The notes: generated from the letters alone by a model not told the origin. 64,000 bases of DNA from Nonomuraea rhodomycinica (GCF_013363995.1 NZ_JABWGO010000014.1:62001-126000); one strand, 5' to 3'; counted from the stretch's first letter, positions 1 through 8,455 are shown. Program-made: numbers and translations.

Positions 1-497
1 TCTTCAGGCCCGGTTGTGCCGTGTAGAGCGTGGGATTCGAGGCGCTGTCGACCTGACCGGACTCCACCTTGCTGCCGTCGTCAAGGGTGAAGGTGAGGTG
101 GTACCACTTGTTCACGTGCCGCGAATCACCCCACTGCGCGATGCGCACCTCGTTGAGCGCGATGGGCTCGCTCCACTTGAGGTTCACCCACGGGGTGGAG
201 TCGTTCTCGGTCACCCACTGCTTCCTGGTGTCGCCATCAACCAGATAGGCGACCGGATTCACCGCGAGAGTCGATGACGAAGCTGTCATCTCCGACGCCC
301 GGGGAGCCTCGTTCACCGGCTCGCCGGTCTCACATTCGTAGAGCTTCTCGACCACCGGCGAGCCGAACGGGCCCGACACCAGCCACGAGTCGATGAACGG
401 CGCGTCCCCGGCCACCTGCTGGGCGTACGCCCTCCCGGTGAGGACGCCGAACAGCAGCGACGCGAGGGCGGCCACAACACCTAAGACTTTTCTCAAT
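1..497 (-). CDS. Secreted F5/8 type C-like (galactose-binding-like) protein, 5' part only
   Basis: The gene runs off the left edge of the window; about 165 N-terminal residues are present. A TTG start at 497 is preceded by an AGAAGGG ribosome site. Residues 1-27 form a Sec signal peptide (basic start, LGVVAALASLLFGVLTG core, AYA cleavage site). The visible mature part (TPWVNLKWSEPIALNEVRIAQWGD region) has the beta-sandwich pattern of discoidin/F5-8C carbohydrate-binding modules, so the full gene is probably an exported glycosidase or carbohydrate-binding protein. The catalytic part, if any, lies outside the window. A sugar permease remnant lies just upstream, which supports a former carbohydrate-utilisation locus. 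Confidence 0.7.
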
Positions 498-524
498 GTC
501 CCAGAACCCTTCTGCCCAAGGCTG

Positions 525-623
525 TCAGGCCTTGCGGCTTCCGGCCGACAGTCCCGAACGCCAGTGCCGCTGCAGCACGATGAAGGCGATGACGAGGGGA
601 ACGACCGAGATCAGCGAGCGGGG
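525..623 (-). pseudogene. Remnant of carbohydrate ABC transporter permease (MalG type), last ~32 codons
   Basis: Read on the minus strand this stretch ends with the typical extreme C-terminus of CUT1 inner-membrane permeases: SLISVVPLVIAFIVLQRH, then WRSGLSAGSRKA and a stop at 525-527 (family pattern: a hydrophobic last helix, FxxxQR, then GLTAGAVKG). No permease sequence can be recognised upstream of about 623, so the rest of the gene has been deleted. It sits 28 bp upstream of the secreted protein at the window edge and in the same direction. Confidence 0.7.
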
Positions 624-627
624 GCCA

Positions 628-1276
628 CGCGGTCGTACCAGGTGCATGGCTGGAAGCCGAGGGCCGTCGTACCGGCATGCGACTTGGATCTGCTGAAAGG
701 ACAGCGGATCACATAGATCAGATCTATAACTGGTCACCCGTCGCCGTCGGCAGGTGCACGGACAGGATCCGCTGGCATTTGTTCAGGCCAGCGGCTTGAT
801 CTCATTCGACTCTCAGTGTGTTGCGTCATCCTCTCGACGTCAATAGATTCCTAATATCGACCCATCCTTTCAGCATGAATCATAAATATGAGGCTCTCGG
901 CGGGTCCGCGCCACGAGCAGGCCGCGCCGTGTGCGCCTCACCGATCAGGCCGGCGGACAGGTCATCTCTCTCGCGGGGAGGTCCTGGGAGACGACCGGCC
1001 CGCGCCGCAGAAGGCAATGACCGACACCTTCACCGCCCGTGCTCGCCCCGCGAAGTCGCCGGCCCCGCCGAACTCGCCTTCACCGTGCAGATCCGGTGTG
1101 ACCGGTCTCGGCGTCACGGGCGAACTCGCGGACCAGGCGCATCTCCCCGGGTCGTGAGCTGCCCCGCGTGATGTGCTGAGCCGTGCGACGGATCCGACCG
1201 GTCGCCACGCAGTCGTGAACCGCGATGCCCGGGAACGACAAAGACGAGGCGTGACCTTGTTGCACCTGGAACAGCC
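628..1276. other. Intergenic stretch without a supported gene
   Basis: About 650 bp between the permease remnant and the sigma factor gene. The part from 780 to 890 is clearly poorer in GC than the surroundings. Apart from the palindrome at 713-727 no gene, RNA or repeat was recognised; the short frames found here lack plausible starts and family resemblance. Confidence 0.5.
713..727. promoter_or_regulatory. 15-bp perfect palindrome, possible operator
   Basis: ATAGATCAGATCTAT is a perfect inverted repeat (7-bp arms around a central A). It lies upstream of the truncated permease/secreted-protein unit on the minus strand and resembles a dimeric repressor site. No cognate regulator is visible next to it. 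Confidence 0.35.
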
Positions 1277-1805
1277 ATGAACGTCGAAGATGGCCGCATC
1301 ATCGAGCGGTCACTGAGCGAGCCGGAGGCGTTCGCCGAGATCTTCGACCGTCATTTCCGCACCATCCATCGCTACCTCGCGCGACGCCTGGGAACCGACG
1401 CCGCGGACGACCTCGCCGGTGAGGTGTTCACCCTGGCTTTCGCGCGCCGCACCACGTATCGCATCGATCAGCCGGTCGCGTTGCCGTGGCTGTACGGGAT
1501 AGCGGGCAACCTGATTCACGCGCATCAGCGCGCGCGACGACGCGACGCGACGCTGATCGGGAGCCTCCCGCCGGAGTCCACCCCCCCGCCTTCGAGGACG
1601 CGGTGGAGTCCACCGTCGACGCGCGCCGCCGGATGCGTCGGATCCGGGAGGCGATCAGCGACCTGTCCGAGGCGGACCAGACGACGCTGTTCCTCTACGC
1701 ATGGGAGGACCTGAGCTATCAGGAGGTGGCAGCGGCCCTGGACGTCCCTGTCGGCACAGTCCGCTCCCGGTTGTACCGGATACGACGCCTCTTGCGTGAA
1801 CCGCT
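1277..1805 (+). pseudogene. ECF-family RNA polymerase sigma factor, frameshifted in a C7 run and truncated
   Basis: The first frame (ATG 1277) encodes sigma region 2 (EAFAEIFDRHFRTIHRYLAR, then the WLYGIAGNLIHAHQR helix) up to about residue 101. At the run of seven C at 1581-1587 the homology moves to the -1 frame, which continues with the linker and region 4 (EADQTTLFLYAWEDLSYQEV, GTVRSRLYRIRRLLRE). One extra C, or a -1 slip on the C7 run, would join the halves into a normal sigma of about 175 residues; without it the first frame stops at 1714 as a 145-residue product lacking region 4. The 3' end runs directly into Tn3 transposase sequence, so the original tail is lost. Sequencing error, real decay and programmed slippage cannot be told apart here. 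Confidence 0.75.
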
Positions 1806-2085
1806 GCGCGCGAGCCAGGCCATCGAAGAACTCGGGCGCGTCATCAGGACCATCTTCATCTGCGGCTACCTCGCCGACGAGGCACTCCGGCAGGAGATGG
1901 CAGGAGATCCACGAGGGACTGAACGTGGTCGAGAACCGGAACTCGGCGAACAAGGACCTCTTCTACGGCAAGGCCGGCGACCTGACCGGCGACGACCCCA
2001 AGCTGCGCGCCCGCCTCACCCCCGAGGACCTGCGCGGCCTTTCCGCTCTCTTCTGGAGCCGCCTCCACCTGTACGGCCGCGTGGT
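1806..2085 (+). pseudogene. Tn3-family transposase, decayed C-terminal fragment
   Basis: The stretch encodes the conserved end of Tn3 transposases in two frames: QAIEELGRVIRTIF and YLADEALRQE in one, IHEGLNVVENRNSANKDLFY with GKAGDLTGDD in the other, then LTPEDLRGLSALFWSRLHLY close to the normal C-terminus. The frame change is explained by a 10-bp direct duplication (1889-1898 repeated at 1899-1908). The ~100 residues normally between the last two blocks are missing. It is fused to the 3' end of the sigma gene. No terminal inverted repeat was found. Confidence 0.8.
1889..1908 (+). repeat. 10-bp tandem duplication that breaks the transposase frame
   Basis: GGCAGGAGAT occurs twice in a row (1889-1898, 1899-1908). 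Removing one copy restores the uninterrupted family sequence LRQEIHEGLNVVEN, so the duplication is a secondary mutation of the transposase remnant. Confidence 0.85.
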
Positions 2086-2230
2086 CACGGCGCCGGGAGG
2101 GGGGCCGGTGCCGCTGGTGTGGCTGCCCCGAAGCTGCCAGGTCGTGGCCAAGCTCCCGACGCGCAACGGCAACACGAGCACCCACGAACCCCGCCACACC
2201 AGCAGCCGCACCAGCGAAAACCAAGACGGT

Positions 2231-2249
2231 GGATCTACAGTGAAGATCC
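2231..2249. terminator. Small hairpin downstream of the DUF1330 gene
   Basis: GGATCT and AGATCC are complementary arms around a 7-nt loop, 13 bp past the stop of the minus-strand DUF1330 gene. The stem is only 6 bp and there is no T-run, so a termination role is tentative. Confidence 0.3.
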
Positions 2250-2262
2250 GACTGCACCTCGG

Positions 2263-2556
2263 TCAGTCGATGCCTTCGACGATGCGGAAGTCGCGCTCGA
2301 AGCCGTCGGGGAGGGCGACCAGCGCCTTCTGGTATTCCTCGCTCTCGTACGCCGCGACGGCCTGTTCAAAGCTGTCGAACTCGATCAGAACGACGCGTTG
2401 CGTGATTCCGGCCTCGTGGGCGACGACTCGACCGCCACGGGACAGGACGCGCCCGCCCCCAGCCTGGACAGCCGGACGGGCCAGCTTGTTGTAGGCAGTC
2501 AGGCTCTCAGGGTCGGAAATGGCGGGGTAGACACTGACCCAGTAGCCCTTAGCCAT
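2263..2556 (-). CDS. DUF1330 family protein
   Basis: A 97-residue alpha/beta-barrel dimer protein of the DUF1330 family, related to antibiotic-monooxygenase folds. Family marks visible: KGYWVSVYPAISDPESLTAY at the start, the AGGGRVLSRGGR loop, RVVLIEFDSFEQAVAAYES and the DFRIVEG end. The ATG at 2556 is chosen over an upstream in-frame start because a GGAGG site lies 5 nt before it. It is divergent from the LysR gene, which is the likely regulator. The reaction is not known for this family. Confidence 0.85.
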   Translation of the reverse strand: MAKGYWVSVYPAISDPESLTAYNKLARPAVQAGGGRVLSRGGRVVAHEAGITQRVVLIEFDSFEQAVAAYESEEYQKALVALPDGFERDFRIVEGID

Positions 2557-2714
2557 GGAAACCTCCTGTGTTCGGCCGGACACGTCCGACTTCGACGGGT
2601 ACCGCGGTCCGGTGAATCGTCATATGCGCAGGTTAGGGCTTGATGTGCGGTCGAGGGAAAGACCGGTACGGGATAGCCTCAGAACGGATCGTTATCAATC
2701 GGCAGGGAGGGCAC

Positions 2715-3617
2715 ATGGCGCCGGATACGGTGAGCCTGCGGTACTTCCTGGTGCTGGCGCAGGAGTTGAACTTCACCCGCGCAGCCGCACGGATCGGTAT
2801 CGCACAGCCCGCACTCAGCGCCCGGATGCGCCGATTGGAGGCGGAACTCGGTACGGCCCTGCTGGTCCGCAACACGCGTAGCGTCGTCTTGACCACGGCC
2901 GGTGCGGCTTTGGCGGAGTCAGCGCCGCCCGCGCTGGCGGCGCTGGACCGGGCATGGGACACCGCCCGGAGCGCGGCGGCCGGTGAACTGGGCACGCTGC
3001 GCATCGGATACAGCCTCAGCACCGGAGCCGAGACGGTACCAGCCCTGGTGGACAGGCTGATTCGCGCCAACAGCGGACTCCAGGTCGGCGCGGTCCCGAT
3101 GGCGACACCGGAGATCTCCCCCGCGGTCGCCGACGGCCGCATCGATGCCGGGATCACCCGCGGTGAACAGCCGGGCAGTGGCGTGCGCCGGTACCTGCTG
3201 CGGCGTCAGCGCGTCGGGGTCCAGCTGGCGCAGCACCATCCGCTGGCCGAACACCCTGAGATCGAGATCGCCGACGCGGCCGCGTATCCGCTGCGACTCC
3301 CGGACCGTGCGGCCAACCCCGTGATCCACGATCAGCTGTCCGCGCTGTTCCGAGACATCCGACCACACCCCCGATTCCACACGCCCGCGGTCTCGTTCGA
3401 CATGTCTCAGCGCGACCTGCGCGACGGGGTCACCCTCGCCCCGGCCGGAGAAGCCGCGGTCACGGCATCACCGGCCGGTCTCACCTGGCGACCGCTGCGG
3501 GGCGCGCCCAGCTTGACGATCCACTTGGTCCTCCCACGCGAGCAGTCGCCGCTACACCGCCGCGTCCGTGCCGTCGCCAAAGCCCTGGCGCACGAGCTGC
3601 ACTGGCTGCCGGACTGA
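2715..3617 (+). CDS. LysR family transcriptional regulator
   Basis: A 300-residue LysR protein: N-terminal winged HTH (residues 6-65, SLRYFLVLAQELNFTRAAAR, then IAQPALSARMRRLEAELG) followed by the two-lobed periplasmic-binding-like effector domain (LRIGYSLSTGAETVPALVDR). ATG 2715 with a GGGAGGG site is preferred over the frame's earlier in-frame starts. The gene points away from the DUF1330 gene with about 160 bp between starts, the usual arrangement in which a LysR protein controls itself and the divergent gene in response to a small ligand. The ligand cannot be inferred. Confidence 0.9.
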   Translation: MAPDTVSLRYFLVLAQELNFTRAAARIGIAQPALSARMRRLEAELGTALLVRNTRSVVLTTAGAALAESAPPALAALDRAWDTARSAAAGELGTLRIGYSLSTGAETVPALVDRLIRANSGLQVGAVPMATPEISPAVADGRIDAGITRGEQPGSGVRRYLLRRQRVGVQLAQHHPLAEHPEIEIADAAAYPLRLPDRAANPVIHDQLSALFRDIRPHPRFHTPAVSFDMSQRDLRDGVTLAPAGEAAVTASPAGLTWRPLRGAPSLTIHLVLPREQSPLHRRVRAVAKALAHELHWLPD

Positions 3618-3901
3618 CGTCCAAGAGGTCAAGCGAGACGGACGCCTGCGGTGGCGCGGCCGAGTCGGCGCAGTTGAGCGCTCTGCTGGAGGCATCGGCG
3701 GGCAAGTGCTGGTCGCATCTGGAGCGGCTACGACACCCGCCGACGCGGACCATGGGCGTCGGGATGGCTCGGACGTGGGAGCGCGTGGAGGAGAGCCCCG
3801 CGTTTGAGTTCGGGCGGGTGAAGTTGGGTGCACCTGCCACACGAACCGTCTGTCGCCGCTGGCTCGCCCAGACGTACACCGATATCGTACTATCCGAAAT
3901 C

Positions 3902-4336
3902 GTGAAGTCCGAGTCCGTATCACTGAACCGGTCCGCGCTGCTGGCCTTGCAGCGCGCCACCCACGCCACCTTGCACCTGATCTCCACTGAACTCGTCGAC
4001 CTCGACCTGACCGCCTCCGAGATCAACGCACTGGCCAACCTCGCCGACGGTCATGGCCGCACCGTCTCCCAGCTGGGGGCCGCGGTCGGGGCCCGCCCCA
4101 CGACGCTGACCAGCGTGCTGGACCGGCTGGAACGCCGCGGTCACATCACCCGCGGCACGCGCGCCGGCGACCGCCGCTCGGTGCTCATCGAACTGACCGA
4201 CTCCGGGCGCGCGGCGGCCGCCGTCATCGCCCAGACCCTGACCGACATCGAGAACCGCGCGCTGGAGGGCCTGCCCGCCGAAGCGGTCGCCGGCTTCTAC
4301 GCCGTTCTGGACGCGCTGATCAAGGAAGGGTCATGA
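3902..4336 (+). CDS. MarR family transcriptional regulator
   Basis: A 144-residue MarR protein with helices for dimerisation and a winged HTH (LTASEINALANLADGHGRTV, LGAAVGARPTTLTSVLDRLE, wing RGTRAGDRRSVLIELTDSG). The GTG at 3902 is taken as the start because MarR similarity begins there; the upstream in-frame codons look unlike coding sequence. No ribosome site precedes it, but TACTAT ends 8 nt before the GTG, which would suit a leaderless transcript. Its stop overlaps the start of the next gene, so both are likely co-transcribed. Confidence 0.8.
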   Translation: MKSESVSLNRSALLALQRATHATLHLISTELVDLDLTASEINALANLADGHGRTVSQLGAAVGARPTTLTSVLDRLERRGHITRGTRAGDRRSVLIELTDSGRAAAAVIAQTLTDIENRALEGLPAEAVAGFYAVLDALIKEGS

Positions 4337-4953
4337 CCACACACGACCACGGCCCGTACTCCGGCCAAGCGGCACACGTCAACCGGCCGCTCAAGACGCT
4401 GACCGGCTCAGAGGAGCGCCGACGACGGCATCCGCACGCCGGCCAAGGAGTGAACGGCACAGACGAGGAGTCCTCGCCGTTCACCGAGTTGATGGGGGAG
4501 GTGATGGCGACTGCCGAGCGGTTCGGGCACCGCCAGCACGTCCAACTGACGTGGCTGGCCGTCCGCCGCTACGGCACCACAGCGGCGGTCGACCTGATCA
4601 GCGACGGCATCCAGCGCACCGCCCGCTACGCGGGCGCACCACAGAAGTACAACGCCACCGTCAGCCGGGCCTGGGTCGAACTGGTGGGCCACCACGCCGG
4701 ACAGTCGAACACCGACGACTTCGACGCGTTCGCCGACCATAACCCCGCGTTGCTCGACAAGAGGCTGCTCGCCCGCTTCTATAGGTCCTCGACGCTGGCA
4801 AGCGGCCCGGCCAGGACCGGCTGGGTCGAGCCGGACCTCGCTCCGTTCGATGAGACGGGGCTCAAGTCTCGTGCCTGTCTGCCGCCGAACCGCGCCTGCA
4901 TGGGGATTTCGGCAGTGTGGTTCCGGCGACCGAGTTCGGTGATGGAGAAGTGA
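4333..4953 (+). CDS. Conserved hypothetical protein, translationally coupled to MarR gene
   Basis: A 206-residue soluble protein starting in an ATGA overlap with the MarR gene. It has no signal or membrane segment. A compact helical core lies around residues 55-170 (FGHRQHVQLTWLAVRRYGT, ARYAGAPQKYNATVSRAWVE, NPALLDKRLLARFYRSSTL, WVEPDLAPF). I know similar actinobacterial proteins of unassigned function but no reaction. The first ~50 residues are low-complexity and the real start could be a later Met. The coupling suggests a shared job with the regulator. Confidence 0.65.
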   Translation: MTTHDHGPYSGQAAHVNRPLKTLTGSEERRRRHPHAGQGVNGTDEESSPFTELMGEVMATAERFGHRQHVQLTWLAVRRYGTTAAVDLISDGIQRTARYAGAPQKYNATVSRAWVELVGHHAGQSNTDDFDAFADHNPALLDKRLLARFYRSSTLASGPARTGWVEPDLAPFDETGLKSRACLPPNRACMGISAVWFRRPSSVMEK

Positions 4954-4963
4954 GCCGAGGACA

Positions 4964-4996
4964 GCCGGCCGTTCCCGTGCCGGGGGAACGGCCGGC
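4964..4996. terminator. Bidirectional terminator hairpin
   Basis: Arms GCCGGCCGTTCCC (4964-4976) and GGGAACGGCCGGC (4984-4996) form a perfect 13-bp stem with a 7-nt loop. It lies exactly between two convergent genes ending at 4953 and 5004. Confidence 0.8.
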
Positions 4997-5003
4997 CTGG
5001 TCC

Positions 5004-5294
5004 CTAGGGCGCCTCGACCAAGGTGCGCAGGGTCAGTGGTCGGGCAAGTATCCGGTCAAGGACCTGCTGGGCGTGACGCAGGTGCGGGGTGGTGAAGTGT
5101 TCGTCGAAGGCCTGCCGGTTCTCCCAGCGTTCCACGATCACCATGGAGGCAGGGTCGTTGGGGTCGACGTAGGCCTGGTAGGCGAGGCAACCGGGTTCGT
5201 CCAGCGTCGGCTCGATCAGGGCTTCCAGTGCCGTACGGAGCCGGTCATGCTGGCCGGGCGCGGCCAGGAACTCGGCGATCACGAAAAGGGACAT
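5004..5294 (-). CDS. Antibiotic biosynthesis monooxygenase (ABM) domain protein, YgiN-like
   Basis: A 96-residue ferredoxin-like ABM-domain protein (FVIAEFLAAPGQHDRLRTAL, EPGCLAYQAYVDPNDPASMV, ERWENRQAFDEHFTTPHLRH). Members act as small cofactor-free quinol monooxygenases or as electron-sink enzymes on aromatic or aldehyde-stress products. Its ATG is 13 bp after the stop of the aldo/keto reductase, so the two form a two-gene unit. The exact substrate is unknown. Confidence 0.85.
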   Translation of the reverse strand: MSLFVIAEFLAAPGQHDRLRTALEALIEPTLDEPGCLAYQAYVDPNDPASMVIVERWENRQAFDEHFTTPHLRHAQQVLDRILARPLTLRTLVEAP

Positions 5295-5307
5295 GATGGG
5301 GCCTCCT

Positions 5308-6366
5308 TCACGCGTGCCGGGCCGGACCGCTGCCCGCGCCGGACACGGTGATCGCGGTGGCGATCTCCTCGAGGTCGGCGGGAGTCAGTTCCAGCGAGCC
5401 GGCACCGATCCAGCCATCGACCTGGGCGGCCGTGCGTGCGCCCACGATCGCGCCGGTGATGCCGGGCCAGGCCAGCACCCAGGCGATGGCGACCTCGGCC
5501 ACGGTGCGGCCGTGACACTCGGCGATCGGCCGCAGCGCCTCGGCGAGCCGGAGGTTGGCGGTCAGGCCGGCGGTGAAGTCGTGGTGGGCGGTGCGCCAGT
5601 CGTCGGCGGGCAGGCCGGCCACCCGCTCGGCGGAGAACGCACCGGTGAGCAGCCCGGACTGCAGCGGCGAGTAGACGATGACACCGGTCTCGTGGGCGCG
5701 GGCCCAGGCGATCTCGGCGGCGGACGACCGGTTGATCGCCGAGAAGGGCGGCTGGATGACATCGACATGCGCGATCCGCTCGGCGACCTCCAGCAGGTCT
5801 GGCGTGTGGTTGGACAGCCCGATCGCCCGGACCTTGCCCTCGGCCTTCAGATCGGCCATGACCTGCCAGTACTCCTCCAGCGGGGTGGCGTTCGGCGACA
5901 CCGCTCCGAACCCGCCGCCGGCGTACTCCAACGACTCGCCGGTGTCGGGATAGTGCACCTGGTACAGGTCGATGCGATCGGCACCCAGCCGCCGCAGCGA
6001 GTCCTCGATCTCCCGGCGGACGCTGGCCGGCTTCATGATCCGCCGGGGCGCGGCCGACGGATCGTCCGGGTCCCAGACCAGGCCGACCTTGGTGAAAAGG
6101 TACGGCCGGTCGGCCTCGGGCAGGTCGGCAACGGCCTTGCCGACCAGTTCCTCCGAATGGCCCAGACCGTAGACGGCGGCGGTGTCGATCCAGTTGACGC
6201 CGGAGTCGACGGCGTGGCGGATCGCGGCGACCGACTCGGTGTCGTCGGTGGCGCCCCAGCTGAAGGTCCAGCCCGAGCCCGACACGGCCCACGAGCCGAA
6301 GCCCAGCCTGGTGATCTCCATATCGGTACGCCCGAGCCGGTGAACGGGCAACTGCGAAGACGTCAC
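5308..6366 (-). CDS. Aldo/keto reductase
   Basis: A 352-residue NADPH-dependent aldo/keto reductase (TIM barrel). The catalytic tetrad is visible: Asp and Tyr in WIDTAAVYGLGHSEELVGKA, Lys in LFTKVG, His in LYQVHYPD. The nucleotide-binding end is ITGAIVGARTAAQVDGWIGA. A GTG start at 6366 is chosen because GGAGG lies 9 nt upstream and the family N-terminus (LGRTDMEITRLGFGSWA) follows directly. It is the first gene of a unit with the ABM protein and is divergent from the MmyB-type regulator, its probable controller. Confidence 0.9.
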   Translation of the reverse strand: MTSSQLPVHRLGRTDMEITRLGFGSWAVSGSGWTFSWGATDDTESVAAIRHAVDSGVNWIDTAAVYGLGHSEELVGKAVADLPEADRPYLFTKVGLVWDPDDPSAAPRRIMKPASVRREIEDSLRRLGADRIDLYQVHYPDTGESLEYAGGGFGAVSPNATPLEEYWQVMADLKAEGKVRAIGLSNHTPDLLEVAERIAHVDVIQPPFSAINRSSAAEIAWARAHETGVIVYSPLQSGLLTGAFSAERVAGLPADDWRTAHHDFTAGLTANLRLAEALRPIAECHGRTVAEVAIAWVLAWPGITGAIVGARTAAQVDGWIGAGSLELTPADLEEIATAITVSGAGSGPARHA

Positions 6367-6528
6367 GTGCGTGAACCTCCAAGGTCTTGCCGCCACGGTG
6401 TGCCCGAGGTGGCGCCGGAGTCGTTCCGGCGCCACCTACTGTGGGCGGGCGGCCGCGGCTCAGCCAGGGGCGGCGCGTGCCTGGGCACGCCATGACCAGG
6501 CACGCTCAGGCGCGGGTCCGCGATACTG

Positions 6529-7401
6529 GTGCGCATGATGTGGGATCGGCGTGCCGAGCTGGGCGAGTTCCTTCGGTCACGGCGGGCGCGGCTGCGTCCG
6601 GAAGAGCTCGGCCTGACCGCGTACGGGCAACGGCGCCGTGTCCCCGGGCTGCGGCGCGAGGAGCTGGCGCAGCTGGCAGGGGTCAGCGTCGACCACTACA
6701 TCCGGCTGGAACAGGGACGCACCTTGCACTTCTCCGCCGAAGTGCTGGACGCGGTGGCCCGGGCGCTGCGGCTGGACCCCGCCGAACGCGCGCACCTGCA
6801 TCGCCTGGCCCGGCCCGCTCCCCCCGTTCCGCCCGGCGTGCCCGCCACTGCCGACCGGCCGCCGCTGCGCGCCGGCATCCACCGGATGCTGGCATCGATC
6901 CACGACGTGCCGGCCTACCTGGTCGACCGCGACACCACCGTCCTGGCCTGGAACCGGCCCGCCGCCGCGCTGATCACCGACTTCGGGGCGCTGCCGCCCG
7001 AGCAGCGCAACATGGCCCGGCTGACCTTCCTGGACGAGGGCATCCGCCACCTGTACGCCGACTGGCCGACACGAGCCCGCGACATCGTCGCCTTCCTCCG
7101 CCTGGACGCCGGGCATGAGCTCGCCGATGCGTCCGTCGCCGCCCTGGTCGCGGAGTTGTCGGCCGCCAGCGACGAGTTCCGCCGGTTGTGGAGCGAGCAC
7201 CGGGTGAAGGACAAACGCCATGGACGCTACCTGTACCGGCATCCGCTGGTCGGGGAGCTCGAGCTGGCCTATGAGGTCTTGCGGCTGCCGGATCACCCGG
7301 GGCTGGCACTCGTCGTCCACACCGCCGAGGAAGGCTCTGCCTCCGAGACCGCGCTCCGGCTCCTGACCACCTGGGCCGGTCAGGAGACACCTGCCCCCTG
7401 A
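6529..7401 (+). CDS. XRE-type HTH regulator with MmyB-like ligand-binding domain
   Basis: A 290-residue regulator: HTH at residues 10-80 (the RRRVPGLRREELAQLAGVSV box followed by DHYIRLEQGR) and a C-terminal PAS-like MmyB domain (residues 105-275, DVPAYLVDRDTTVLAWNRPA and RYLYRHPLVGELELAYEVL). This family commonly controls a divergent oxidoreductase gene; here the aldo/keto reductase and ABM gene are divergent with about 160 bp between starts. GTG 6529 or ATG 6535 could be the start; neither has a good ribosome site, so a leaderless message is likely. Confidence 0.88.
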   Translation: MRMMWDRRAELGEFLRSRRARLRPEELGLTAYGQRRRVPGLRREELAQLAGVSVDHYIRLEQGRTLHFSAEVLDAVARALRLDPAERAHLHRLARPAPPVPPGVPATADRPPLRAGIHRMLASIHDVPAYLVDRDTTVLAWNRPAAALITDFGALPPEQRNMARLTFLDEGIRHLYADWPTRARDIVAFLRLDAGHELADASVAALVAELSAASDEFRRLWSEHRVKDKRHGRYLYRHPLVGELELAYEVLRLPDHPGLALVVHTAEEGSASETALRLLTTWAGQETPAP

Positions 7402-7635
7402 CCGCCACTCCCCGGCGCGGCGGACGCGTTCCGGCCACCGGCGAGGCACATCAACGCTCCGCCCCTCACAAGAAGGGGACCAAGCCCCGCCGCACGCCCC
7501 ACCTGATCTGCCGCTCACCCTCCGCTCGCCAAGTCCCATGTGCCGCGGGGTGAGGCAGCGGCCCGTGGCGGAGCTGGTCACGAATGCGTTGAAGCCGCTG
7601 CTCGTCCCGTGACTGAGGAAGGGAGCGGCTGTTCG

Positions 7636-8130
7636 TCAATGAGCTGGGCGGCCAAGATATCGGCGCAGCGCTTCTCGCCCACCTGGAACGAAGGGCCCTC
7701 GATCGACCACCTTCCGCAGTTCGAGGTCCGTGAGCCAGGCATGCCAAGCGATCTCGGACGGATCTGCAGCCAAAGGCTCGGCGATCAAGGCCTCGTGCAC
7801 CCCGAACCAGACAGGGCTGATCCCGTCCCGGCACAGGAACTTGAACAAGAAGCGGACCGGGACGCCGGCGCCCAGTTCCTCGACCAGTTCGCGGGCCGCC
7901 CCGGCCTCATACGATTCGCCTACGCCCACGGCGCCGCCGACCATCACGTCATAGTGGCCGGGAAAGCGCACATGCCCCTCGGCTCGGCGCAACACGAGGA
8001 TCCGCCCCATCGGATCGCGGCAGATCGTCGTCGCGATCCGATGCATCCACCGCCGACGCACCGCCTCTGCCCGCTCCACGACTTCCAGCACGCGGTCCTG
8101 TTCATCCACCCGCTCGACCAGCTCACCCAT
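7636..8130 (-). CDS. Nudix hydrolase (YfcD/Idi-like)
   Basis: A 164-residue Nudix protein. The Nudix box is intact: GGAVGVGESYEAGAARELVE followed by ELGA, providing the Mg-binding glutamates. The N-terminal DEQDRVLEVVERAEAVRR and LHR-like WMHRIATTICRD segments match the YfcD group, which resembles isopentenyl diphosphate isomerase but cleaves nucleoside-diphosphate-type substrates; the specific substrate is unknown. ATG 8130 is chosen since homology begins at MGELVERVDE. It is convergent with the regulator upstream. Confidence 0.85.
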   Translation of the reverse strand: MGELVERVDEQDRVLEVVERAEAVRRRWMHRIATTICRDPMGRILVLRRAEGHVRFPGHYDVMVGGAVGVGESYEAGAARELVEELGAGVPVRFLFKFLCRDGISPVWFGVHEALIAEPLAADPSEIAWHAWLTDLELRKVVDRGPFVPGGREALRRYLGRPAH

Positions 8131-8185
8131 GCAGCACACGGTCGCAGCCGCCACCGACAACCTGGCTGAGGATCACCCCACTGCG

Positions 8186-8455
8186 CTATCCGGCGGACTC
8201 GAGACGCCTTCTGAAGGAGCCCCGTTTCGGGTCGGCGCCACCAAAGGACACGCTCCGGCCGGATGCCATGGGGCGGTCTGACCCCTCCTGGTCGGTGATG
8301 TCGGTCTCGCCGTCCATCCGGTCGATGTCGGTGGCCGGTTGCTCCCCACCCGACCCGTCGTCGGCCGGCGACTCGAAGCGTTCGAGCGCCTCGACCGGCA
8401 CCTTTGGCTCTCTGCGCCAGTCGTGGGCCAGTGGCTGGACGGGTCGCCGGCCCAC
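8186..8455 (-). CDS. Possible small hypothetical protein
   Basis: An 89-codon frame from a GTG at 8455 with strongly GC-rich third positions through most of its length, downstream of and in the same direction as the DUF11 gene. It contains DWRREPKVPVEALERFESPA and an acidic middle (DIDRMDGETDITDQEG). No family is recognised, no clear ribosome site precedes it, and the start could be the GTG at the VPVEAL segment. Reported because base usage looks coding, not because of homology. Confidence 0.3.
   Translation of the reverse strand: MGRRPVQPLAHDWRREPKVPVEALERFESPADDGSGGEQPATDIDRMDGETDITDQEGSDRPMASGRSVSFGGADPKRGSFRRRLESAG

Noticed and set aside
5293..6495. Long open frame antisense to the aldo/keto reductase
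   Set aside because: It is a by-product of GC-rich codon use; the translation has no family pattern, and the opposite strand has an intact catalytic tetrad and ribosome site.
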